A DNA stretch of 64,000 nt from GCA-003244245 sp035606945 (GCA_035606945.1 DATNDR010000004.1:1-64000); one strand, 5' to 3'. Positions 42,273-50,626 are shown, numbered from the stretch's first letter. Notes: generated by a model from the letters alone, not told the origin. Made by a program: numbers and translations.

Positions 42273-42863
42273 ATGACCGAACCGGTGCTCACGATCCCGG
42301 ACGGTGGCTGGACCGTCGATGACCTCGACGCGTTTCCGGAAAGCCATCGCCGGTACGAACTCACAGATGGAGCGCTGACCGTGTCACCGTCCCCGTCAAG
42401 CCTGCACCAGTTCGTCGCAGGTCACTTGCTAATGCGCTTGACGGCGGTCGCACCCGAGCCGCTCGCTGTCACGCAAGGGGTGGAGATCCGATTCGGGCGG
42501 CAGCTGACGCGCATTCCCGACGTCCTAGTAGTGCGCAGTCCGCAACCGGAACGGCACTGGTTTGCGCCATCCGAAGTGCTGGTGGCGGTGGAAATCGAGT
42601 CGCCGGGCAGCCACCTGGAGGACCGGGCCACCAAGCCCGCCCTGTACGCCAGGTACGGGATTCCGCACTACTGGCGGATCGAACTGCAGCCGCCACTGGT
42701 CAGCGTCTACGGCATCGGACAAGGCGACTGCTACCAGATGACCGGTGCGGGCCCGCGGCTGTCCGTCAGCGAGCCAGTCATCGTCGATATCGCCATTGCT
42801 GAACTGCTGCCGCGGTGGGCAGGCCGCGGCAAGGGACCGACCGTGCCCGAGCAAGGTCTTTAG
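42273..42863 (+). CDS. Uma2-family (DUF820) PD-(D/E)XK nuclease-like protein
   Basis: A 196-residue protein of the Uma2 family. It shows the start TIPDGGWTVDDLDAFPESHR, the fold signature FGRQLTRIPDVLVVRSPQPE and the nuclease motif VLVAVEIESPGSHLEDRATK with the E-x-K core, then AYGIPHYWRIEL-like YARYGIPHYWRIEL. Uma2 proteins are small endonuclease-fold proteins common in actinobacteria, role unknown. It sits on the opposite strand inside the purQ-purL gap and its end overlaps the purQ stop by 4 nt, so it was probably inserted into the purine block. Confidence 0.85.
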   Translation: MTEPVLTIPDGGWTVDDLDAFPESHRRYELTDGALTVSPSPSSLHQFVAGHLLMRLTAVAPEPLAVTQGVEIRFGRQLTRIPDVLVVRSPQPERHWFAPSEVLVAVEIESPGSHLEDRATKPALYARYGIPHYWRIELQPPLVSVYGIGQGDCYQMTGAGPRLSVSEPVIVDIAIAELLPRWAGRGKGPTVPEQGL

Positions 42864-43546
42864 CCGCGCACCGAGCCGAGTACCGCGTCGACGGCGGAAC
42901 GAAAGACGTCCAGGCCGTCGCTGGATGGGCCGGTGAGCGGATCGATGGCGTGCTCGGGATGCGGCATCAAGCCGACCACCCGGCCATCCGCCGAAGCAAT
43001 CCCGGCGATGTCGTGGAGTGCTCCATTCGGGCTGAAGCCCACGTACCGGAAGACCACCCGACTATCAGCCTCCAGCGTGGCCAGGGTGGCGGAGTCAGCC
43101 ACATACCGGCCTTCGATGGACTTCAGCGGCACGACCACCTCGGCGCCGGTCGTGTATCGACCTGTCCAGGCCGTCGCACTGGTCTCCACGCGTAGCCGCT
43201 GGTCCCGGCAAATGAAGTGCAGCCCCGAGTTGCGCACCAGCGCGCCGGGCAGCAGGCCCGCCTCACACAGGATCTGAAAGCCGTTGCAGATACCCAGCAC
43301 CGGCATGCCGCGGCCGGCGGCGTCGCGCACCGCGCGCAGCACCGGTTGGTGCGCTGCGATCGCACCGGCCCGCAGGTAGTCGCCGTAGGAAAACCCGCCG
43401 GGCACGATCACTGCATCGACGCCGCGCAGGTCGTCGTCGGCATGCCAGAGGCCGACCGGCTCAGCCCCGGCATAGCGCACGGCGCGGGCGGTATCGACGT
43501 CATCGAGCGTGCCGGGGAAGGTGATGACGCCGATCCGACAGGTCAC
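42860..43546 (-). CDS. purQ: Phosphoribosylformylglycinamidine synthase I (glutaminase subunit)
   Basis: A 228-residue class-I glutamine amidotransferase. The nucleophile Cys is in GICNGFQILCEAGLLPGAL near residue 87 and the His-Glu pair in LMPHPEHAIDPL near 195. The first residues ACRIGVITFPGTLDD-like (CRIGVITFPGTLDDVDTARA) are typical. Its start overlaps the purS stop (43543-43546). Confidence 0.96.
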   Translation of the reverse strand: MTCRIGVITFPGTLDDVDTARAVRYAGAEPVGLWHADDDLRGVDAVIVPGGFSYGDYLRAGAIAAHQPVLRAVRDAAGRGMPVLGICNGFQILCEAGLLPGALVRNSGLHFICRDQRLRVETSATAWTGRYTTGAEVVVPLKSIEGRYVADSATLATLEADSRVVFRYVGFSPNGALHDIAGIASADGRVVGLMPHPEHAIDPLTGPSSDGLDVFRSAVDAVLGSVRG

Positions 43547-43776
43547 AGCAGGCGCACCGTCCAGTCCTCGATCACCGGGTTGGCGAGCAGTTCACCCGCA
43601 ATCCGATGCAACGTCTCGGCGTCGACATCCTCATCGACGTCGAGCTCGAAATGCTTGCCCTGCCGCACATCTCGTACCCCGCGCACGCCCAACCGAGGCA
43701 ACGCGCGCACGATCGCCTGCCCCTGCGGATCGAGGATTTCGGGTTTCGGGACGACGTCGACGACCACTCGCGGCAC
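43543..43776 (-). CDS. purS: Phosphoribosylformylglycinamidine synthase subunit PurS
   Basis: A 77-residue small subunit: VVVDVVPKPEILDPQGQAI, VRDVRQGKHFELDVDE, then LANPVIEDW. It bridges PurQ and PurL. GTG 43776 begins the first beta strand; the frame extends 31 codons upstream but the extension lies over the divergent MBL gene. The stop overlaps purQ. Confidence 0.93.
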   Translation of the reverse strand: MPRVVVDVVPKPEILDPQGQAIVRALPRLGVRGVRDVRQGKHFELDVDEDVDAETLHRIAGELLANPVIEDWTVRLL

Positions 43777-43861
43777 CTTAGCGAGGCTACCCGCGCGCCC
43801 GCGGCACGTGGCACGCTGGCCGGGAAGGATGGTCCCAGCGGCCGGAGAGGACGGGAGCATC

Positions 43862-44503
43862 GTGCACATCGTTCACCTGGGGCAGTCTTGCGTCCTGGTC
43901 GAAACCGGAGCCGCTCGGCTATTGCTGGATCCGGGGATTTACTCCACCGGCTTCGACGAGCTGACCGAGCTGGATGCGATCCTGGTGACCCACCAGCACC
44001 CCGACCACCTCGACCTCGAGCGGCTACCCGCGCTGCTGGCCGCCAACCCTGGCGCCGAGCTTGTGGTCGACGCCGGCTCTGCACCGCTGCTGGCCGACGC
44101 GGGCATCGGGCACCGGGTAGCCGGATCCGGGCAACGGCTGGAGCTGAGCGGCACAGCCGTTGACGTCATCGGCGGCGACCATGGCGTCATCCACCCGGAC
44201 ATTCCAGTAGTGCCGAACAACGGCTACCTGATCGACGGCGATGCCGGCACCGTCTTGCATCCCGGGGACGCACTGCACTCACCTCCGCGCCCGGTGGATC
44301 TGCTGTTGCTACCCACCGCCGCACCGTGGCTGAAAGTCTCCGAAGCGGTGGACTACCTGCGCGCCGTCGCGCCTGCCTTGGCCGTGCCCATCCACCAGGC
44401 CATCCTGGCCAAGCCCGAGAAGTACTACGGGCTGTTCCGCGAGCTCGCCCCTACCGGCACCGACATCCAGATCGCCCTCCACGGCGAGCCGCTCAAACTC
44501 TGA
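43862..44503 (+). CDS. Metallo-beta-lactamase fold (UPF0173-like) hydrolase
   Basis: A 213-residue MBL-fold protein. The metal motif is THQHPDHLDLERL near residue 40 (HxHxDH), with additional ligands in GGDHGVIHPD near 100 and LHPGDALHS near 132, and a last His in VPIHQAIL. This matches the short UPF0173 type, of uncertain substrate. GTG 43862; divergent from purS. Confidence 0.85.
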   Translation: MHIVHLGQSCVLVETGAARLLLDPGIYSTGFDELTELDAILVTHQHPDHLDLERLPALLAANPGAELVVDAGSAPLLADAGIGHRVAGSGQRLELSGTAVDVIGGDHGVIHPDIPVVPNNGYLIDGDAGTVLHPGDALHSPPRPVDLLLLPTAAPWLKVSEAVDYLRAVAPALAVPIHQAILAKPEKYYGLFRELAPTGTDIQIALHGEPLKL

Positions 44504-44536
44504 TCTCCCGTCCGCAGCAACAGCGCCCGCAGAACA

Positions 44537-44576
44537 CTCGCGGGGCGCCGGCCTGGTTTGGCCGGCGCCCCGCGAG
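44537..44576. terminator. Strong bidirectional hairpin terminator
   Basis: Perfect 17-bp stem CTCGCGGGGCGCCGGCC (44537-44553) and its complement (44560-44576) around TGGTTT. It lies between the convergent MBL gene and the heptad-repeat operon, 34 nt after one stop and 26 nt before the other. Confidence 0.85.
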
Positions 44577-44601
44577 GGACTGTCGATGAAAACCCTGCGA
44601 A

Positions 44602-45498
44602 CTACTTCGGAGCCACTACCTGACCGAGCAGATCCCCGGTGTCACCCAGCACTGGCAAACCCTGCAGCAGGTTGGTCAGTACCGACGGCAGCTGAGTGGT
44701 AGGCAGTGCGGGCAGCGCGGGCAGGCCGAGCGCGGAAATCTGCGGAAGCAGATCCAACGACGGCAGTGACGCCTGCGCAGCTGCGGGATCCTGGCGACCC
44801 GATGCGGCGATCATTTCCCGCATCACACCCGCATTCCGCAGGTTCAGAAGGATGGGCGAGGTCTCAATCCCGAATGCATCACCGTTGACAGTGCCCGGGA
44901 AAGGAGCAGTGCCAACCGCGTTACTAATAATCGATGTGTCGCCATCAATGGTCTTGGCGGACCTGTCGATGTCGTCAGCCTGACCCGTGACCGTGACGAC
45001 CCGAGCCCTGATGTCGTACACGTTGTCCAGCGTGCCGGCGAGTTGACCGTCGATGGAGTGCACAGTCCTGTTGATGGACTGGGCATTACCCAAAACGGTG
45101 ATCAGGTTCGGACCAATCGTGTTGACACTGTTGTTGATCGTCAGCACCGAAGCGTTGATCTGCTTCGCCGACTTGTTGATCGGACCGACAACATCATTGA
45201 CCGACTTCAGACTCTGATCGATGGTGGCGGCGTTATCCGCAATACGGCCGATGGTGGGGCTGAGATTCGAAGCCGCATCACGGATCTGGTTGGCGGTGTT
45301 CGACACCTGGGTAAGGACCGGCACCGTGTTGAGCTTGCTGTTGATCGGCGTCAACGCGTTATTGATGACACCGACCCGGCTCTCAATCCGGTTGGCCGCG
45401 GCCAGGATGCCGGTAAGGAAGATTACCGCCGTCAGTGCCCAGAGGACCACGATGGCGAGCATGATCCCCGGTAGAGCCGTGGATGTTAAGCGTCGCAT
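44602..45498 (-). CDS. Membrane-anchored heptad-repeat protein C
   Basis: A 298-residue protein with an N-terminal membrane helix near residues 11-33 (IMLAIVVLWALTAVIFLTGI) and a long helical ectodomain rich in Asn, Ile, Thr and Ala, with Ile at 7-residue spacing (QINASVL, TINNSVN, then NRTVHSIDG). No cysteines. A Pro/Leu-rich C-terminus (LGLPALPALPTTQL) follows a globular-looking segment. Third gene of a tight operon (11 nt after the previous stop). No family recognised; best described as an extracellular coiled-coil-like rod. Confidence 0.8.
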   Translation of the reverse strand: MRRLTSTALPGIMLAIVVLWALTAVIFLTGILAAANRIESRVGVINNALTPINSKLNTVPVLTQVSNTANQIRDAASNLSPTIGRIADNAATIDQSLKSVNDVVGPINKSAKQINASVLTINNSVNTIGPNLITVLGNAQSINRTVHSIDGQLAGTLDNVYDIRARVVTVTGQADDIDRSAKTIDGDTSIISNAVGTAPFPGTVNGDAFGIETSPILLNLRNAGVMREMIAASGRQDPAAAQASLPSLDLLPQISALGLPALPALPTTQLPSVLTNLLQGLPVLGDTGDLLGQVVAPK

Positions 45499-45508
45499 CA
45501 GTCACCTC

Positions 45509-46237
45509 CTACGGGTGGCACTTGAACGGAGGCAGCAGGGACAGTACGGGCGAGGTGCAGATGTTGGTCAGGTGACGGTTGGTCTCCTGGAGCTGAAGGT
45601 TGATGTTGAACAGGTCTTGCTCAGCTCCGATGAGGGAGTTGTTGATGTCATTGACCTGCGGGGTGACCAAGGCGGTGCCTCGGCTGTCCGCGTTCTGAAT
45701 CGACTCCAGGGTGCCGTCGATGGACTGCGCGACACCCAGAACGTTGAGCAGCACGTTCGAGGTGTCAATCAGCGAGGCCGAGATGGATCCCGCCGACTGC
45801 CCAGCGCCAATCAGTACCCCGGAGGTGTTGACCAACGAGTCCGACGTGTTGACGAGAGAAGCGGAGGTGTCCTTCAGAGACGCATCGATGCTCTGCGCAG
45901 TTCCCCTGATCGACACCAGTGAAGCGGTGGCGTCGGCGACCTGGCCGCGAATCGGCTTCAGGGAGGTGTCGATGTCGGTCAATGCCGCGTTGATGGTGTG
46001 AATGTAGTTGGGCAGCGGCTCGACGTTACCGGTCGCGCCCGTCACCGAACTAGACGCCGTGAACAGCCCATTGTCGATCGACTCGAGTGCCCGAACGATA
46101 CCGATCAGGAAGCCGATGACGACGACCACGACGATGATGCCGAGCGTGGTGAAGATCCACAAAAACCGAGCGAACGAGCTGCCGGCACCGGAAGGCGGAG
46201 CGGTTGACGACGTCCTCGAGAATTCCGTTGTTGTCAT
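45509..46237 (-). CDS. Membrane-anchored heptad-repeat protein B
   Basis: A 242-residue protein with an N-terminal membrane helix near residues 25-50 (FLWIFTTLGIIVVVVVIGFL) and a helical ectodomain of Ser/Asp/Leu heptads (DTSASLV, NTSDSLV, NTSGVLI, SISASLI). The C-terminus has two cysteines (ICTSPVLSLLPPFKCHP), which could form a disulfide. Second gene of the operon, 11 nt from both neighbours. No family recognised. Confidence 0.8.
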   Translation of the reverse strand: MTTTEFSRTSSTAPPSGAGSSFARFLWIFTTLGIIVVVVVIGFLIGIVRALESIDNGLFTASSSVTGATGNVEPLPNYIHTINAALTDIDTSLKPIRGQVADATASLVSIRGTAQSIDASLKDTSASLVNTSDSLVNTSGVLIGAGQSAGSISASLIDTSNVLLNVLGVAQSIDGTLESIQNADSRGTALVTPQVNDINNSLIGAEQDLFNINLQLQETNRHLTNICTSPVLSLLPPFKCHP

Positions 46238-46248
46238 CTGCCATCCTC

Positions 46249-46956
46249 CTAGCAGCTCGGAACCGGCGGGTTGATCAGGGTCAGACGCACCTTGGCATCG
46301 ATGCAGCGAGCCGTCAGTTCCGCATTGATGGCCTGGTTGATGATGTTGCCGGCGTCGATCCTGATGTTCCGGGCGATGACGACGGTCCGGGCGAGGGCAT
46401 CATTGATGTTCGCCGCGTCGACATCGATGCGCTGCGCGACATCGAGGATGGCCGCAGCCCGGTTGTCAATGCCCTTCGCGGTGCTGTTGATCGTGGCAGC
46501 AGTTCCGTTGATCGTCCCAACGCTGCCGTTGATGCCGGTAGCGGTGTTGTTGATCGTGGTAGCCGTACCGTTGATCGTGCCGGCAGTGCCGTTGATGGTG
46601 CCGGCGGTCGTGTTGATCGACTTCGCCAGGCCGTCGATGTCCCGGGCGGTGGCGTCGGTAGTGTTGAGCAGACCCTGCAGCGGCTTGGCACTCGACAGAA
46701 TCGAGGATGCAAGCTCATTGGTCCGGTTCAACTCGACGACCGGGTCGGTCGCTACGTTGATCTTGCCAGCGTTTCCCGCAATAGTCTGCGCCTTCTTATC
46801 GATGCTCTGTGCCGCCGCCAGCGTGCGGGCGAGCAGGGCGGCCGCTATGCCGATCACCAACACGCCAACAATGAGGATCACGACACTAATAACGTTGAAC
46901 AGTCCAGCTCCTCCAGATCCCCCGGATCGAGCATCCGTTCTTGCCAACTCCACCAC
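46249..46956 (-). CDS. Membrane-anchored heptad-repeat protein A
   Basis: A 235-residue protein with a membrane helix at residues 21-43 (NVISVVILIVGVLVIGIAAA) and an ectodomain whose Ile residues fall exactly every seven residues from 114 to 184. Seven consecutive heptads (Asn 115 to 157) carry N-x-S/T at the same position, as in INGTAGT and INGTATT. The C-terminus has two cysteines (TARCIDAK...PVPSC). First gene of the operon; AAGGAAG precedes GTG 46956. No known family. It may be the core of an envelope rod or fibre. Confidence 0.8.
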   Translation of the reverse strand: MVELARTDARSGGSGGAGLFNVISVVILIVGVLVIGIAAALLARTLAAAQSIDKKAQTIAGNAGKINVATDPVVELNRTNELASSILSSAKPLQGLLNTTDATARDIDGLAKSINTTAGTINGTAGTINGTATTINNTATGINGSVGTINGTAATINSTAKGIDNRAAAILDVAQRIDVDAANINDALARTVVIARNIRIDAGNIINQAINAELTARCIDAKVRLTLINPPVPSC

Positions 46957-47632
46957 CGCTTCCTTAGTGCAGGATTGTTCATGCAGGGAAGCGTGCTGGG
47001 CGGGGAGTTACGGCGATGACAAATAAATGAATGTCGCCGCAACGGCCGACGCCGCTCGACGCCCTCCTTTCTCAGCACGCGTTCCCCGGGACAGCTGCTC
47101 CCGTCAGGTATGCGGCAGCTTGGAGGAAGTCGACCAAGAAAGCAAGCGGGTGACGCCGGAGACGGAGCGTGGTGGCGTCCTGCGCCTCCACGCTCGCTGG
47201 TGACCGGCTGGTTCCTCAACTTACCCCTTCCGCGGTCAGATTGACACACTTCTTATGATCTTCTCAGGTTTCATCTCACGGTCGGTGACCTGCGAAAATA
47301 AGATTTTGCTCAGAACCGCCGGTCGACGTCCAACAGGCGTCGCCAAGCTCGGAATGTGGCTGAACAGCAGCCGCGGGGCTCAGCCCCGGCCGTCACCTAC
47401 AGTGACCATCACTCGCCGTAACCCGTTGGTGACGTACCGATGTCGGGCGTTATCGAGGCTTACAACTACAGTAAGTTATATGTTCACTCAAGCGGGTGGA
47501 CATTGGCTCATTCACCCGGAATAGTCGCCAGGCGGCGCCCATAGCGCCGTAACACAACCGTAAATCGGCACTAGACACGTGTTCGGGCCGGCGGCGCACA
47601 ACGGCGTAACGCAACACCGGACCGGTGCGAGC
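46957..47632. other. Long intergenic region upstream of the heptad-repeat operon
   Basis: About 675 nt without a convincing gene; an 89-codon plus-strand frame at 47255-47524 has no coding character. The region is less GC-rich than its surroundings. It holds two AT-rich dyads: GCGAAAATAAGATTTTGC (47292-47309) and CTTAC-AACTACA-GTAAG (47459-47475). The minus-strand promoter of the operon should lie here. Confidence 0.6.
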
Positions 47633-47950
47633 TCACGCCAGCCGTTGCAACAGCCGCACCAGCACCCAACTGACGACGAGCCAGAAGGCCGCAGCGAGAC
47701 CGTAGTTGACCACTATTCGGGTCCTGGGGTCGGCAGGCGTAAACAGGCCGCGGAAACCTATCTGGAGCCGGTCAGCCCACGTTGCCACCAGCCGCGTGAT
47801 CCCGTTGGCGGGGTTCGCATCGCCCAACGTGAGCACGATGTGCGCCACCAGCACCAGCACGGCGAGACCGCCCACGATCCGGATAAGGGTGGCGAGTACT
47901 GAGGCGACCCGGTAGCGCGTCGCGCGGGCCGACGTGCGGCTGGAGCCCAT
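47633..47950 (-). CDS. Small two-helix membrane protein, YggT-like topology
   Basis: A 105-residue protein with a basic head, a membrane helix near residues 19-42 (LIRIVGGLAVLVLVAHIVLT), an amphipathic middle and a second helix near 82-103 (YGLAAAFWLVVSWVLVRLL). The layout resembles YggT-type proteins but without clear identity. It is divergent from the leuA leader. Confidence 0.7.
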   Translation of the reverse strand: MGSSRTSARATRYRVASVLATLIRIVGGLAVLVLVAHIVLTLGDANPANGITRLVATWADRLQIGFRGLFTPADPRTRIVVNYGLAAAFWLVVSWVLVRLLQRLA

Positions 47951-48073
47951 GCCGGAAGTCTGCCACGAGCGCCACGGCGCCTGCAGCCGGACTCACTCGT
48001 GACCGCCGGGGGTGCGGCATCGCTTGCTCCCAGCATCCGGGAGACCGGTTGCGTACCGGGCGGTCGCCCCAGC

Positions 48074-48079
48074 TACGGT
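48074..48079 (+). promoter_or_regulatory. -10 box of the leuA leader
   Basis: TACGGT (TANNNT) lies 6 nt before GTG 48086, so transcription would begin at the leader start codon. TTGCGT (48049-48054) is a possible -35 with a long 19-nt spacer. Confidence 0.55.
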
Positions 48080-48085
48080 GATCGC

Positions 48086-48127
48086 GTGGCACGCGCCCTC
48101 CTGCTTCGCTGCCGCGACGGGGTCTGA
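48086..48127 (+). CDS. leuL: leuA leader peptide (leaderless attenuator)
   Basis: A 13-codon ORF, MARALLLRCRDGV, with three consecutive leucine codons CTC CTG CTT. It precedes leuA by 113 nt and overlaps the first arm of a stable hairpin. Leucine-controlled transcription attenuation of leuA through such leaders is known in actinobacteria. When Leu-tRNA is scarce, ribosomes would stall at the Leu codons and prevent terminator folding. Confidence 0.75.
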   Translation: MARALLLRCRDGV

Positions 48128-48216
48128 CAACGACCGGCCCCCCGTCGCGGAGTTGCCCGCGCGCATCCGCCGGTCGGATTCTCCGACTAGGCCCGGGCCC
48201 CGGAGGGCCCTTAAGA
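48112..48216 (+). promoter_or_regulatory. leuA attenuator region
   Basis: Hairpin arms CCGCGACGGGG (48112-48122) and CCCCGTCGCGG (48140-48150) pair perfectly; the first arm is inside the leader ORF. A second GC-rich element GGGCCC-CGGA-GGGCCC followed by TTAA lies near 48196-48216, fitting a terminator. Together they match the alternative-folding layout of an amino-acid attenuator. Confidence 0.6.
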
Positions 48217-48240
48217 GGCCGGGAAGCGCAGAAGCAGACC

Positions 48241-50064
48241 ATGATTTTCAAACCGACACCCCAAGGCGTCGATATCGCCGCCGGCGCCTTCGCCGCCGGG
48301 AATACCAGCCGTATCCAGCACCCCCAGGTTCCTCCACCGCCTGATCAGGACGTCTGGAACCCGCAGTGCGGCAGTGTCATGCCCGTGCACCGCTACCGGC
48401 CCTTCGCCCAGACCGTGGAACCGATTTCGCTGCCGGACCGCACTTGGCCCGATGTCACGATCAGCCGGGCACCGCTGTGGTGCGCGGTGGACTTGCGAGA
48501 CGGCAACCAAGCGCTGATCGATCCGATGAGCCCACCCCGCAAGCGGCGGATGTTCGAGCTGCTGGTCCGGATGGGGTACAAGGAGATCGAGGTCGGATTC
48601 CCGTCGGCCAGTCAGACCGATTTCGACTTCGTCCGCGAGATCATCACCGAGGATGCGATCCCCGACGATGTCCGCATCCAGGTGCTCTCGCAGTGCCGCC
48701 CTGAGCTGATCGAGCGCACCTTCGATGCCTTGCAAGGCGCGCGCACGGCGATCGTGCACATCTACAACTCGACATCGATCCTGCAGCGCCGGGTGGTGTT
48801 CCGGGAGGAACGCGAGGGCATCAAGAAGATCGCCACGTCGGCGGCCGAGATGGTGCTGGAGTACGCGGGCAAGTATTCCGACACCGACTTCCGGTTCGAA
48901 TACTCACCGGAGTCCTATACCGGCACCGAACTGAGCTACGCCGCCGAGGTCTGCAATGCGGTCACCGAGATCTGGCAACCCACGCCCGAATCGCCGGTGA
49001 TCCTCAACCTGCCGGCCACTGTGGAGATGGCCACTCCGAACGTCTACGCGGACTCTATCGAGTGGATGCACCGCAACCTGGAACGGCGCGATGCGGTGGT
49101 GCTGTCGCTGCATCCACACAATGACCGCGGTACCGCGGTGGCCGCCGCCGAGCTGGGTTACCAGGCCGGTGCACAACGCATCGAGGGCTGCCTGTTCGGC
49201 AACGGGGAGCGCACCGGCAACGTCTGCCTGCTGACGCTGGGTATGAACCTGTTCAGCCAGGGCATCGATCCTCAGATCGATTTCTCCGATATCGATGAGA
49301 TCCGCCGCACGGTGGAGTACTGCAATCAACTTCCGGTGGCCGAGCGCCACCCGTACGGCGGTGATCTGGTCTATACCGCGTTCTCCGGCAGCCATCAGGA
49401 CGCGATCAACAAGGGCTTGAAGGCTCTGCACGCCGATGCCGCGCGGGCTGGTGTGAACGTCGATGAGCATCGCTGGGAGGTGCCCTACCTGCCGATTGAC
49501 CCCAAGGATGTCGGGCGCACGTACGAGGCCGTGATCCGGGTGAATTCCCAGTCCGGTAAGGGCGGGATCGCCTATGTCATGAAGGCCGAGCACCAGCTGG
49601 ATCTGCCCCGCCGGCTACAGATTGAATTCTCCCGGGTCATCCAGCAGCACACCGACACCGGTGGCGGCGAAGTGTCGGCACAACAGATCTGGGACATCTT
49701 CGCCGTGCAGTATCTGGACCGGCGGACTCCTGTGCGGTTGTTGCGGCATCGGTTGTCCGACGACGGCGAGGGGCACGACGACATCGTGGCCACCGTGCTG
49801 GTGGAGGGCGAAGAACACCACATCACCGGTTCCGGCAACGGCCCGATCGCGGCCTTTGTAGACGCTGTGGCCGCGCTAGGTTTCGACGTTCGGGTGCTCG
49901 ACTACTCAGAACACGCGATGTCGGCCGGCGACAACGCCGCGGCGGCCGCATATGTCGAGTGCGCCGTCAGCGAGCAGGTGCTGTGGGGCGTCGGCGTGTC
50001 GGGGTCCATCGTCACCGCGTCACTCAACGCGGTGGTCAGCGCGGTGAACAGGGCGATGCGGTAA
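48241..50064 (+). CDS. leuA: 2-isopropylmalate synthase
   Basis: A 607-residue enzyme, first step of leucine synthesis (acetyl-CoA plus 2-ketoisovalerate). The TIM barrel starts WCAVDLRDGNQALIDPMSPP with the substrate Arg-Asp, then GYKEIEVGFPSASQTDFDFV and the metal ligands SLHPHNDRGTAVAAAELG. The C-terminal regulatory domain provides leucine feedback. An N-terminal extension of about 45 residues before MPVHRYRPF is typical of actinobacterial LeuA; ATG 48379 is the alternative start. Controlled by the leuL leader. Confidence 0.95.
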   Translation: MIFKPTPQGVDIAAGAFAAGNTSRIQHPQVPPPPDQDVWNPQCGSVMPVHRYRPFAQTVEPISLPDRTWPDVTISRAPLWCAVDLRDGNQALIDPMSPPRKRRMFELLVRMGYKEIEVGFPSASQTDFDFVREIITEDAIPDDVRIQVLSQCRPELIERTFDALQGARTAIVHIYNSTSILQRRVVFREEREGIKKIATSAAEMVLEYAGKYSDTDFRFEYSPESYTGTELSYAAEVCNAVTEIWQPTPESPVILNLPATVEMATPNVYADSIEWMHRNLERRDAVVLSLHPHNDRGTAVAAAELGYQAGAQRIEGCLFGNGERTGNVCLLTLGMNLFSQGIDPQIDFSDIDEIRRTVEYCNQLPVAERHPYGGDLVYTAFSGSHQDAINKGLKALHADAARAGVNVDEHRWEVPYLPIDPKDVGRTYEAVIRVNSQSGKGGIAYVMKAEHQLDLPRRLQIEFSRVIQQHTDTGGGEVSAQQIWDIFAVQYLDRRTPVRLLRHRLSDDGEGHDDIVATVLVEGEEHHITGSGNGPIAAFVDAVAALGFDVRVLDYSEHAMSAGDNAAAAAYVECAVSEQVLWGVGVSGSIVTASLNAVVSAVNRAMR

Positions 50065-50120
50065 AGCGCCGTGATGGGTATTTGCCAGCCACTCCCGGTG
50101 ATCCTCCGAATGGTTATTCC

Positions 50121-50324
50121 TTGACAGTGCCGCGCCTACGGGTTACTGTGCCCCGCTGCGGCCTGGGTCTACGATGATCGCATGCAGACTCCCTGGATGG
50201 GACTGGGCGATCCAGCTCCCATCCAGGGTATCTGTCCTGGTCAGCTACTCGTTCTCCCAAGGCGGACAGCTACCAGGCGGATGAGGAGCACGAGGCCCCT
50301 CGCAGTCAGCAGGGGTCTCGTGCT
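50121..50324 (+). ncRNA. Candidate small RNA or attenuated leader
   Basis: TTGACA (50121-50126), exactly 17 nt, TACTGT (50144-50149) is one of the best sigma-70-type promoters in the window. A terminator-like stem AGCACGAG/CTCGTGCT with inner CCCCT/AGGGG (50287-50324) ends the unit. An internal hairpin CCCTGGATGGGA/TCCCATCCAGGG lies at 50191-50228. A second -10 box TACGAT sits 6 nt before ATG 50182, which opens a 76-codon frame, so a leaderless peptide is also possible. No long gene follows on this strand. Confidence 0.5.
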
Positions 50325-50465
50325 TCCAAACACGAGCTCTGCTGCCGTGATCAAACTTAGGGCTGCATCGCACGACCGGATAAGTCGCTCGGCCATTCGC
50401 GTACGAGGATAGTCGAGTGAGTTATCGGAATTGCGCGAAGCGCCATCTCCCTCCTCTTCATTCAT
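50241..50465 (-). CDS. Small hypothetical protein
   Basis: A 74-residue frame starting MNEEEGDGASRNSDNSLDYP at ATG 50465, with GGGAG 8 nt upstream. It has an acidic head and a C-terminal hydrophobic, Arg-rich stretch (LTARGLVLLIRLVAVRLG). No family recognised. It overlaps the end of the candidate sRNA on the other strand, so either could be false. It is 160 nt after DUF397. Confidence 0.35.
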   Translation of the reverse strand: MNEEEGDGASRNSDNSLDYPRTRMAERLIRSCDAALSLITAAELVFGSTRPLLTARGLVLLIRLVAVRLGRTSS

Positions 50466-50626
50466 GGTATCTCCCTTGCACTGCTCCCAGACCCGGATCG
50501 GTCTAGGTCGACCACAGACCAAATAGTCACGAAAGCAGAATTGAGGAGATATCCTGGCCACGATCCAAAAATGTCGATCTACCGGTGAGCGACACCCCCA
50601 AACACCGGTCAGTCAGATCTGCGGAC

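Noticed and set aside
44602..46956. Assigning the heptad-repeat operon to the Mce transporter family
   Set aside because: The proteins have one N-terminal membrane helix and helical heptads, but I cannot see an MCE beta-domain, and no YrbE permease or Mce order is present.
47255..47524. 89-codon frame in the region upstream of the heptad-repeat operon
   Set aside because: No ribosome-binding site, no family, and composition unlike neighbouring genes; the region is better read as regulatory.
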